From the NCBI GenBank assembly GCA_015060335.1, contig SUYR01000009.1:1-64000 (forward strand): 64,000 nt of DNA. The letters run 5' to 3'. The notes beneath the pieces were generated by a model. That model had not been told where the DNA came from. It made no database searches and saw nothing but the letters and a program-made list of their open reading frames with translations. This document shows, in pieces, positions 54,301 to 60,437 of this stretch. Numbering within the stretch: the stretch's first letter is position 1; each line of letters opens with the position of its first letter. The position numbers and the translations under genes are program-made. The stretch comes from Bacteroidales bacterium (lineage in GTDB: Bacteria; Bacteroidota; Bacteroidia; Bacteroidales; UBA932).

Positions 54301-55573
54301 CGAAGAGTTCAAGACTCATCACTACGACAAGTCTTGCTTCGACGGCATCTACAAGATATCTGATGAGGAGGTATGGGGCATCCGCACTTCACTCCGCAAG
54401 AAACTCATTGAAGAGGTGAAGAGAAGACTCTCTGACCCTGCAGCTGCAAACCACTATTCTCCTAAGCAGGTGGTTACAATCAAGGAGACTCTTCGTGACG
54501 ACGTTCTTACAATCGGTTTCGCACGCCGTTTCGCAACATATAAGAGAGCACACCTCCTTTTCCGTGACCTTGACAGACTTGCAGAGATCGTTAACGATCC
54601 TAAGCAGCCTGTACAGTTCCTCTTCGCAGGAAAGGCTCACCCTGCAGATAAGGCAGGTCAGGATCTCATCAAGATGATCGTAGAGATATCTAAGCAGCCA
54701 CGTTTCATCGGTAAGATCGTATTCGTTCCTAACTACGATATCACTGTTGCCAAGTACCTCGTACAGGGTGTTGACGTATGGATGAACAACCCTACTCGTC
54801 CTCTCGAGGCTTCTGGTACATCCGGAGAGAAGGCTGCTATGAACGGTGTAATGCACTTCTCTGTTCTTGACGGATGGTGGGTTGAAGGCTACAAGCAGGG
54901 TGCCGGCTGGGCTCTTCCAATGGAGAGAACATACGACGACCAGAACTACCAGGACGAGCTTGATGCCGCTACAATCTACAATATCATCGAGAATGAGATC
55001 GCTCCTACATTCTACAACAAGAGCCTTTCTACAGGACGCTCTTCAGACTGGATCGAGTACATCAAGAACTGTGTAGCACAGGTGGCATGCAACTTCACAA
55101 CAAACCGAATGCTCACTGACTATATCAACCAGTACTATGTACCTCAGGCTGCAAGAGTTGACAGCATGGTGGCAGATGACTTCGCTATGGCTCGTGAGAT
55201 CGCAGCTTGGAAGAAGAATCTCCGTCGTGAGTGGAAGAACGTAGAGGTCGTATCAGTTGTGGCTCCAGACAGCAACAACAGCGACGTTGCTCTCGGTGGC
55301 GAGTTCAATGCAGAGGTTGTCCTCAATATCGGTGACCTCAAGGCTGAGGAAATCGGAGTAGAGGTACTCTTTGCGACAACAGACAAGAAGGGCAAGCTCC
55401 ACATCCAGGAGAGATACGAGTTCACTCCTGTAGAGTCGGTTGACGGAACAGCGAAATATGTAGCTGTAATCAACCCTGACCGCTCAGGACTCTATCAGGT
55501 CGCAGGACGTATATATGCCAAGAATGACAAACTTCCACATCGTCAGGACTTCGAACTTGTAAGATGGTTGTAG
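51335..55573 (+). CDS. Fusion of GT3-type glycogen synthase and GT35-type alpha-glucan phosphorylase
   Basis: 1412 residues in one frame. Residues 1 to about 545 are a GT3 (eukaryote-type) glycogen synthase: FEVSWEVCNKVGGIYTV, FTTHATVIGR, FPSYYEPWGYTPLES (donor site). A short linker follows (MAAGGSYPATKKDK). Residues 558-1412 start at an internal Met and match a full-length alpha-glucan phosphorylase of about 855 residues: a DUF3417-like start (LEILSKNLWWCWNESA), YFCMEYGLDTSLKIYSGGLG, CNEGHAAF, and the PLP-lysine block GTSGEKAAMNG with Lys at about 1166. GT3 enzymes usually use UDP-glucose to extend glycogen; phosphorylase removes glucose 1-phosphate. Both opposite activities would thus be on one chain. 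It is intact, and the stop overlaps ribF by ten bases. Confidence 0.94.
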   Translation: METELIKPDYLFEVSWEVCNKVGGIYTVIATKSLYLKSEYKRHHIMVGPDVWMDEVSNPDFIEDPALYRSWRSQAASEGLRVRIGRWNVPGKPTAILVDFKQYLTRQNEILTEFWKRFGVDSLTGNWDYRESALFGYAAGKVIESFYNYNLESSDKVVAQFHEWMTGTGLLYLKSANVPISTVFTTHATVIGRCIAGNNLPLYDGLLGYNADEKARHFNVVARHSLEKKAAEYCDIFTTVSDITAQECRQFLGRKVDVVTPNGFEPSFTPATDEEYEIKRSAARNRLVEVAEAMSGEKIAENAVLVGIGGRYEWKNKGIDVFIDALDSLNRSDYKGKEIHAFIMIPSGHNGPDKQLVAKLEGQETGYVTRVSHYLMNPEYDNVTRRLNDVQLVNSIGDKVKVYFVPSYLNGNDGIFNMPYYDLLAGLDLTLFPSYYEPWGYTPLESLAFRVPTLTTTLAGFGLWVRTYYGKKHPGITVLDRNDSNYFDVVAGVVDRIVEIASLRKDSRKKYMQNAKEVSEIALWENNIIYYKEAYSKSLEKLMAAGGSYPATKKDKNMQYKKFEVNQPTWNSVFVSRHLPESLKDLEILSKNLWWCWNESAKNLFASVDPQAWEASGQNPIAMLDKVSLKRYQKLEKDTKFLADLKTVMDEFNTYMALKAERTSPSVAYFCMEYGLDTSLKIYSGGLGILAGDYIKETSDMNTNLVAVGLLYRFGYFNQKLTAQGEQVAEDVAQDFMKIPASPVRDENGNWVSISVAFPGRNLNARLWRVDVGRTELYLLDTDIPENLPEDRSITYNLYGGDWENRLKQELLLGVGGIRALRKLGFTPQVYHCNEGHAAFIGLERLRELITEQNLEFQEALEVVRSSSLFTTHTPVPAGHDAFDEGMLRKYIGHYPQRLKIDWETMMGLGKNNGADVNEKFSMSILAANISQEVNGVSWLHGEVSRDILGHMWPGYLPEELHVSYVTNGVHYPTWTAPEWKEVHAKVFGEEFKTHHYDKSCFDGIYKISDEEVWGIRTSLRKKLIEEVKRRLSDPAAANHYSPKQVVTIKETLRDDVLTIGFARRFATYKRAHLLFRDLDRLAEIVNDPKQPVQFLFAGKAHPADKAGQDLIKMIVEISKQPRFIGKIVFVPNYDITVAKYLVQGVDVWMNNPTRPLEASGTSGEKAAMNGVMHFSVLDGWWVEGYKQGAGWALPMERTYDDQNYQDELDAATIYNIIENEIAPTFYNKSLSTGRSSDWIEYIKNCVAQVACNFTTNRMLTDYINQYYVPQAARVDSMVADDFAMAREIAAWKKNLRREWKNVEVVSVVAPDSNNSDVALGGEFNAEVVLNIGDLKAEEIGVEVLFATTDKKGKLHIQERYEFTPVESVDGTAKYVAVINPDRSGLYQVAGRIYAKNDKLPHRQDFELVRWL

Positions 55574-56442
55574 CAACCGGATTTTTCGACGGTGTCCACG
55601 TCGGGCACCGTCTGGTGATCGAACAGCTTGTAAAAGCTGCTGCAGTACGCGGGGATGAAAGCATGGTCGTGACTTTCTGGCCACATCCCCGCAACGTGCT
55701 GCAAAAAGAAGCGCGCTCTCTAAGATTGCTGACTACGCTTCAGGAAAAGAAGGATATCCTTTCCGGACTTGGAGTGGACCATGTCGAAGTGATGCAGTTT
55801 ACACGCGAATTCAGTGACATGACAACGGAGGACTATCTTCGTATGCTTATGGACAGATTCGGAGTGAAGACAGTGCTCATCGGATATGACAACAGGATGG
55901 GGAGCAACGCAGACGGAGCGGATCAGGTAGCCAGGACTGCTGAATCTCTGGGACTGGAGGTCATCAGGACAGATATGGTTACTTCGGAACTTGGGTATGC
56001 CGTGAGTTCCACCAAGATACGTGAACGGCTTGAGGCGGGAGATGTGCAGGCTGCATCAGCCATGTTGGGATATGATTATACCCTGCATGGAGTTGTAATC
56101 GCCGGCAACAGGCTGGGCAGGACGATAGGCTTTCCTACAGCGAATATGCAGGTCTATGAGCCTTTGAAACTGGTGCCTGGCAACGGAGTTTATTTTGTGA
56201 AGGTAGAGACTCTGGGCAGAAGTCTTTTCGGTATGTGTAATATTGGCTGCAGGCCGACAGTGGCATCAGGCAATGCCCGTACCATCGAGACCAATATATT
56301 CGGATTTGATGAAGATATATACGGACTCGACATGAATGTGACTTTTATTGCCAAGATACGTGATGAGATCAGATTTGATTCGCTGGACGCCTTGCGCAGA
56401 CAGCTTGAAATAGACAGGGACCTTTGTTTGTCGCTGCTGTGA
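55564..56442 (+). CDS. ribF: Bifunctional riboflavin kinase/FAD synthetase
   Basis: 292 residues. The N-terminal nucleotidyltransferase domain opens with VATGFFDGVHVGHR (HxGH) and has VSSTKIRERLEAGD; the C-terminal riboflavin kinase domain carries GRTIGFPTANMQ and ETNIFGFDEDIYG. It makes FMN and then FAD. The N-terminus is about 12 residues shorter than many homologues because the start overlaps the preceding gene; ATG 55564 is the only reasonable start. The overlap suggests coupled translation with the glycogen fusion. Confidence 0.94.
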   Translation: MVVATGFFDGVHVGHRLVIEQLVKAAAVRGDESMVVTFWPHPRNVLQKEARSLRLLTTLQEKKDILSGLGVDHVEVMQFTREFSDMTTEDYLRMLMDRFGVKTVLIGYDNRMGSNADGADQVARTAESLGLEVIRTDMVTSELGYAVSSTKIRERLEAGDVQAASAMLGYDYTLHGVVIAGNRLGRTIGFPTANMQVYEPLKLVPGNGVYFVKVETLGRSLFGMCNIGCRPTVASGNARTIETNIFGFDEDIYGLDMNVTFIAKIRDEIRFDSLDALRRQLEIDRDLCLSLL

Positions 56443-56458
56443 AGAAAATCAATAACGT

Positions 56459-56830
56459 ATGGAAACGATATTTACAATACTGATCATCATCCTGCCGATA
56501 GTATTCAAGCTCATCGGCAAGAAACTGGAGCAGGCTGGGCAGCAGAACGCCCCGCAGTCGACTGACAACCAGGAACAGATAGAGGACTGGGCGGAGGTAC
56601 TCAGACGTCATATAGAAGCGCAGCAGATGCCTCAGGAACCCGAACTTCCTGTGCAGGAGGAGAGGATTATTCCGGACGTCAGACTTGTCGCGCCGAAGGC
56701 TAAGCCCTCTGTCGTACAGCCCAAACCAGTAATATTGGCAGAGCCGGAGGAAGAGGAGAAAGAAAAAATTGATAAAAAGAAATTGATCCTGTATTCGGAA
56801 ATAATGAAACCGAAATATAAGGAAGAATAA
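56459..56830 (+). CDS. Small membrane-anchored protein of unknown function
   Basis: 123 residues. One N-terminal helix (IFTILIIILPIVFKLIG) anchors it, then a Gln/Glu/Pro-rich linker leads to a conserved-looking C-terminus (KKLILYSEIMKPKYKEE). The end motif SEIMKPKY recurs in short Bacteroidales proteins of unknown role (recalled). It lies 16 bases after ribF and 49 before greA. Confidence 0.75.
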   Translation: METIFTILIIILPIVFKLIGKKLEQAGQQNAPQSTDNQEQIEDWAEVLRRHIEAQQMPQEPELPVQEERIIPDVRLVAPKAKPSVVQPKPVILAEPEEEEKEKIDKKKLILYSEIMKPKYKEE

Positions 56831-56879
56831 TCCGTGGAAGGACACATGAATTGAATATTAAAGTTAAAATCAAATAATT

Positions 56880-57347
56880 ATGGCACTTCAGTACATGACC
56901 CAGGAGGGTCTAGATAAACTAAAGAAGGAACTTGCGGAGGCTATCGCTCTGCGTCCTGTGATTTCTGCGGCAATTGCCGAAGCGAGAGATAAGGGTGACC
57001 TTTCAGAGAATGCAGAATATGAGGCAGCAAGAGAGGCACAGGGCCTGCTTGAACTCCAGATCGCAAAGCTCCAGAATCTCGTTGCAAATGCGCGTGTGAT
57101 CGATGAATCTCAGATCGGTACAGACAAGGTGCAGATGCTCAACAAGGTAAAGGTGAAGAATCTCAATACCAACCAGATCATGAACTTCACTCTGGTAAGC
57201 GAGCAGGAGGCAGATTTTATGTCAGGTAAACTCGCAGCTAAGACCCCTATCGGACAGGCTCTCATGGGCCACGGAGTAGGTGAAGTAGTTGAGGCTAAGG
57301 TACCTGCTGGCGTAATCAAGTTTGAAATCTTGGATATCACATTGTAA
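56880..57347 (+). CDS. greA: Transcription elongation factor GreA
   Basis: 155 residues. The N-terminal coiled coil carries the acidic tip motif (EARDKGDLSENAEYEAARE) and the C-terminal FKBP-like domain has TPIGQALMGHGVGEVVEAKVP. It rescues stalled RNA polymerase by stimulating transcript cleavage. Normal length; a single complete gene. Confidence 0.97.
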   Translation: MALQYMTQEGLDKLKKELAEAIALRPVISAAIAEARDKGDLSENAEYEAAREAQGLLELQIAKLQNLVANARVIDESQIGTDKVQMLNKVKVKNLNTNQIMNFTLVSEQEADFMSGKLAAKTPIGQALMGHGVGEVVEAKVPAGVIKFEILDITL

Positions 57348-57348
57348 T

Positions 57349-57756
57349 ATGTCAACAATATTCACTAAAATAGCCAACGGAGACATACCGTCATACAAGG
57401 TAGCTGAAAGCGAGGACTTTTACGCATTCCTTGATATCGCTCCAATGGCAAAGGGACACACCCTCGTGATCCCTAAGAAAGTTGAGGATGACTATATCTT
57501 CAACCTGGATGAGAATACCTATATGGGTCTTTGTACCTTTGCACGCAAAGTAGCTCAGGCAATCAAAGCTGCCCTCCCTTGCAAGAGGGTAGGGGTGGCA
57601 GTTCTCGGAATGGAAGTACCTCATACCCACATTCATCTCGTTCCACTCCAGAGCGAGTCCGATATGGATTTCAGAAAGCCGAAGCTTGAGCTTTCTCAGG
57701 AAGAATTTGTACAGATCGCATCATCTATATATGAAGAATATGTCAAGATTCAGTAA
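57349..57756 (+). CDS. HIT-family nucleotide-binding protein
   Basis: 135 residues from MSTIFTKIANG; the track's earlier start lies in greA. IFTKIANGDIPSYKV at the start and the histidine triad motif HTHIHLVPL near residue 87 place it in the HIT (Hint branch) family of nucleoside phosphoramidase/hydrolases. It starts one base after the greA stop and overlaps the next gene by 17 bases. Confidence 0.95.
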   Translation: MSTIFTKIANGDIPSYKVAESEDFYAFLDIAPMAKGHTLVIPKKVEDDYIFNLDENTYMGLCTFARKVAQAIKAALPCKRVGVAVLGMEVPHTHIHLVPLQSESDMDFRKPKLELSQEEFVQIASSIYEEYVKIQ

Positions 57757-58882
57757 ATCAATCATCTTGTCGGCAGTAGTTCTGCTGGCAGCTTCTTGTG
57801 CCCGTACTGCAAAGATTGATGCGGTAGTAGCAGACGCACCTTCTTCTGACGTTATTGTCAAACTGTTGGATATCAATAGATTTGAGACGCTTGATACCGT
57901 TGCGCTCGATCAGACAGGACATTTCTCATACAAGGTGGATGTAAAGAAAGGCCAGCCTGAGTTCGTGTATCTGTTCCATGGTGATACCAAGATCGCATCT
58001 ATGATCCTCAAAAGTGGAGACAAGGTTACCATAGAAACTGACACCCTGGGCAACTACACGGTTTTTGGCTCAGAGGAATCTACAAAACTTGCTGAAGTAG
58101 AACGTGATTATGCCAAGGTATTGGCGAAGATGAACTCTATCGCACGTAGAATCGAGGAATCAGTCAACGCTGACTATGCCCTCACTCTCCGTCAGCAGCT
58201 CGGCAAGGAATACCTTGATTACTACCGTAGCAGAATCAAATACGTAATGGAGAACAGCCGCTCATTGTCAGTGGTACCTGTATTCTATCAGACACTTGGG
58301 GCCGATCTTCCGGTATTCGCTCAGGCGACTGATGCCATCCATTACAGAAATACAGCAGACTCTCTTGCTCTTGAATATCCTGATTCCAAATACGTGAAGG
58401 CACTCCGACAGGAGGCAGACAGAAGATTCGGCTATCTCGAGCTCGAGTCCCGTCTTTCATCTGCAGAGTCGATATCGTATCCGGACATCGAACTCCCTGA
58501 CATCAAGGGACAGAAATGCAAGCTCACAGACGTAGACTCGAAGGTTGTCCTTCTGCACTTCTGGACAGCAACGGATACAGAACAGAAGATGTTCAACCTC
58601 GAAGTCCTCAAGCCGCTTTACAATGAGTTTCACTCTAAGGGATTTGAGATTTATCAGGTATCCCTCGACGTGGACAAGGGGCTTTGGGCACAGGTCGTAA
58701 AAGAACAGGCACTTCCATGGATCTCAGTGTGTGACTCTCAGGGCGCCTCTTCAATCTACGCCCGTACCTACAACCTCTCTGCCCTCCCTGCAATCTACAT
58801 CATTGCAAACGGCGAACTCGTTGACGGCTCGATTGTAGATGAAAAATCACTCCGAAAGACAATCAAGGATAATCTCCGCTAA
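57740..58882 (+). CDS. Thioredoxin-fold lipoprotein without CXXC (TlpA/AhpC-like)
   Basis: 380 residues from MSRFSKSI (another Met lies three codons before). Lipobox LAASC. An N-terminal DUF4369-like beta domain (VIVKLLDINRFETLDTVALDQTGHFSYKV) is followed by a helical linker, and a C-terminal thioredoxin-like domain starts near IELPDIKGQKCKLTDVDSKVVLLHFW. Where TlpA/ResA proteins have WCxxC, this protein reads WTATDTEQ, so no disulfide chemistry is expected. The cis-Pro region is kept (NLSALPAIYII). It may be a binding or chaperone-like relative. It is the last gene before the repeat region, and a terminator follows at once. Confidence 0.85.
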   Translation: MSRFSKSIILSAVVLLAASCARTAKIDAVVADAPSSDVIVKLLDINRFETLDTVALDQTGHFSYKVDVKKGQPEFVYLFHGDTKIASMILKSGDKVTIETDTLGNYTVFGSEESTKLAEVERDYAKVLAKMNSIARRIEESVNADYALTLRQQLGKEYLDYYRSRIKYVMENSRSLSVVPVFYQTLGADLPVFAQATDAIHYRNTADSLALEYPDSKYVKALRQEADRRFGYLELESRLSSAESISYPDIELPDIKGQKCKLTDVDSKVVLLHFWTATDTEQKMFNLEVLKPLYNEFHSKGFEIYQVSLDVDKGLWAQVVKEQALPWISVCDSQGASSIYARTYNLSALPAIYIIANGELVDGSIVDEKSLRKTIKDNLR

Positions 58883-58899
58883 TCCGCTTTCCGGATTTT
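58881..58899 (+). terminator. Short hairpin-T terminator after the thioredoxin-fold gene
   Basis: AATCCG and CGGATT arms with a five-base loop and a short T-run, overlapping the stop codon. The stem is short, so it is only moderately convincing. Confidence 0.5.
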
Positions 58900-58940
58900 G
58901 TTCGGTCCTTTAATATATTGAATTAGAGGCGTTTATATCA

Positions 58941-58970
58941 TTGAGGGTCGGTAATTTTACCGACCCTCAA
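58941..58970. terminator. Perfect 14-bp hairpin, two-base loop
   Basis: TTGAGGGTCGGTAA is repeated in inverse with only TT between. It lies between the thioredoxin-fold gene and the Rpn remnant, which point toward each other, so it could end transcripts from both sides. Confidence 0.5.
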
Positions 58971-58989
58971 TGCGTTAAAGTAAAGATTA

Positions 58990-59137
58990 TTAACGACTTA
59001 GGTGTTTGATTTTCTCAACACTCAATCCGGTCATCCGACTGATCTGCTCTATCTGCATTTATAGTATCCTTCTTACAATCTCCTCCAAAACCTCTGCCCG
59101 CCCTTCAGCATATCCTTGCATATAGCCTTCGATATCG
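58990..59137 (-). pseudogene. Decayed 3' end of a second Rpn-type nuclease/transposase gene
   Basis: The minus strand encodes an acidic helical tail (GYMQGYAEGRAEVLEEIVRR), an in-frame TAA, and then QISRMTGLSVEKIKHLSR before the final TAA. This matches the end of the intact Rpn gene at 60438 (EEGREEGREEEKIELAKKF, TINQATGLSSDVIESL). The rest of the gene is missing; the 220-bp tandem array begins just upstream. So it is the leftover of an earlier Rpn copy facing the other way. Confidence 0.7.
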
Positions 59138-59265
59138 CGTCGCACGACAGATTGTGCGTCGCATCATTTGTCGCCCACGGCTCAATCATGCATTTTCCCT
59201 GCCACCCATTTGTCGCCCACGGCTCAATCATGCATTTTTCCTGCCACCTAATCCGCTGACCCTCA

Positions 59266-59320
59266 GCGCGTTGTGGATATGCGATTCCCCTGCGGCGGGG
59301 AATCGTTTTTGCATAACGCA
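59266..59320. repeat. Family B hairpin repeat (array copy 1)
   Basis: GCGCGTTGTGGATATGCGAT followed by CGATTCCCC/GGGGAATCG arms and a T-run. On the plus strand it looks like an intrinsic terminator. Same element as 42885-42935. Confidence 0.8.
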
Positions 59321-59359
59321 CTCTGGCACAGGCACTTGAGCGCCAGGGGCATACAGTCC

Positions 59360-59395
59360 GTGCCCCGGGGTGCTGAAATCGACACCCCAGGGCAC
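59360..59395. repeat. 36-bp palindrome, family A (copy 3)
   Basis: Arms GTGCCCCGGGGTG and CACCCCAGGGCAC with a ten-base loop; one arm mismatch. Same length and centre as the copies at 712 and 797. Confidence 0.85.
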
Positions 59396-59485
59396 AGAGA
59401 AATCTCAGACAGATTGTGCGTCGCATCATTTGTCGCCCACGGCTCAATCATGCATTTTCCCTGCCATCTAATCCTCTGACTCTCA

Positions 59486-59540
59486 GCGTATTGCAGATAC
59501 GCGATTCCCCTGCGACGGGGAATCGTTTTTGCATAACGCA
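59486..59540. repeat. Family B hairpin repeat (array copy 2)
   Basis: The CGATTCCCC/GGGGAATCG hairpin with T-run; the flank reads GTATTGCAGATAC in place of GCGTTGTGGATAT, so it has diverged outside the stem. Confidence 0.8.
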
Positions 59541-59579
59541 CTCTGGCACAGACACTTGAGCGCCAGGGGCATACAGTCC

Positions 59580-59615
59580 GTGCCCCGGGGTGCTTAAATT
59601 GACACCCCAGGGCAC
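59580..59615. repeat. 36-bp palindrome, family A (copy 4)
   Basis: Same arms as copy 3 (GTGCCCCGGGGTG, CACCCCAGGGCAC); differs in the loop only. Confidence 0.85.
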
Positions 59616-59704
59616 AGAGAGATCTCAGACAGATTGTGCGTCGCATCATTTGTCGCCCACGGCTCAATATGCATTTTTCCTGCCACCCAATCCGCTGACC
59701 CTCA

Positions 59705-59759
59705 GCGCGTTGTGGATATGCGATTCCCCTGCGGCGGGGAATCGTTTTTGCATAACGCA
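59705..59759. repeat. Family B hairpin repeat (array copy 3)
   Basis: Same as array copy 1 by eye, including the GGATATGCGATTCCCC stem start and T-run. The family A palindrome normally found downstream is missing here. Confidence 0.8.
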
Positions 59760-59840
59760 CTCTGGCACAGGCACTTGAGCGCCAGGGACACAGAGAAATC
59801 TCATAACGGGCGCAATACCAACAGCTTACAGAAAAACCGC

Positions 59841-59876
59841 GTACCCAAAGGTGCTTAAAGTTGCACCCCGGGGCAC
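59841..59876. repeat. 36-bp palindrome, family A (copy 5, diverged)
   Basis: Arms GTACCCAAAGGTG and CACCCCGGGGCAC with a ten-base loop; the left arm has several changes, while the right arm and length are kept. It lies 38 bases after the tandem array. Confidence 0.7.
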
Positions 59877-60113
59877 GCTTCCGAGTGCGAGTTAGAGTTC
59901 GCATCACGATATTATCCTCTCCACTCAGCAGCAGCCGGTAGTCGAGAAGAGCCCATCGGGCGAGCTTCCCGTAGACAATCCGACCTGTAGCTGCCGGAAA
60001 TCGTTCACTAAGACGGCGGTGCTGTGATAGCCCAGTACGGCAACTCAGAATCGTGACATATCATCCGCAGCCCATCACGCTTTTCCCTGCCACCTAATCA
60101 GCTGGCTCTCAGC
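59877..60113. other. Gap between palindromes with a possible coding fragment
   Basis: No intact gene. On the minus strand, about 55 codons read open through RFPAATGRIVYGKLARWA and LLSGEDNIV (roughly 59885-60050), which looks protein-like, but I recognise no family and see no start. It may be debris of a lost gene. Confidence 0.3.
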
Positions 60114-60165
60114 GCGTTGTGGATATACGATTCCCCTGCAGCGGGGAATCGTATATCCACAACGC
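60114..60165. repeat. Family B hairpin, perfect 23-bp arms
   Basis: A 23-base arm starting GCGTTGTGGATATACGATTC is repeated exactly in inverse after a six-base loop (TGCAGC). It is the most complete copy of family B and lies 272 bases before the Rpn start codon. Confidence 0.9.
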
Positions 60166-60437
60166 ACTCTGGTACAGACACTTGAGTGCCAGGACATTTT
60201 CCAAGTCCTTCTCTCGAAATTCGCGTTCCAATTCCTCTCACCGAATCTTCTCGCCCAAACTTCTCTCTGATCTCGCCCGACTGTTTTTCAAAAAAATCGA
60301 TTTTTTCTTCCGCATCGTTCGCAAAAATGTGCCCTACAAGCACTCCAATCTATGATTTTCACATTTATCCATTTACAATTTTTTTACGCGGATAACTCTT
60401 CGGAACTTTGCTGGCGTTAACTATTAAACGAATTGTT

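Larger units (their letters stand above)
59146..59803. repeat. Tandem array of a 220-bp unit (three copies)
   Basis: Copies start at 59146, 59408 and 59628, each with GACAGATTGTGCGTCGCATC. Each unit holds a TTTGTCGCCCACGGCTCAAT block, a family B hairpin, CACTCTGGCACAG, and (copies 1 and 2) a family A palindrome. Copy 1 has an extra 42-base internal duplication (59166-59249 region). Copy 3 lacks about 44 bases including the palindrome. Long ORFs on both strands here come only from the repeat's lack of stops. Confidence 0.88.

Noticed and set aside
59146-59803. CRISPR array
   Set aside because: The repeats are 220 bp, adjacent and without unique spacers, and no cas gene is near. The 36-bp palindromes have CRISPR-like length but no regular spacing.
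59073-59907. Long ORFs on both strands through the tandem array (for example 59073-59447 and 59263-59907)
   Set aside because: The reading frames are open because the 220-bp unit lacks stops in that frame. The products repeat with the DNA, are rich in Arg/Cys/Trp and have no sensible start.
60098-60343. 81-residue minus-strand ORF (DAEEKIDFFEKQSGEIREK)
   Set aside because: Part looks charged and helical, but it starts at GTG, runs through the perfect family B hairpin, and the tail is hairpin-encoded. It is not supported as a gene.
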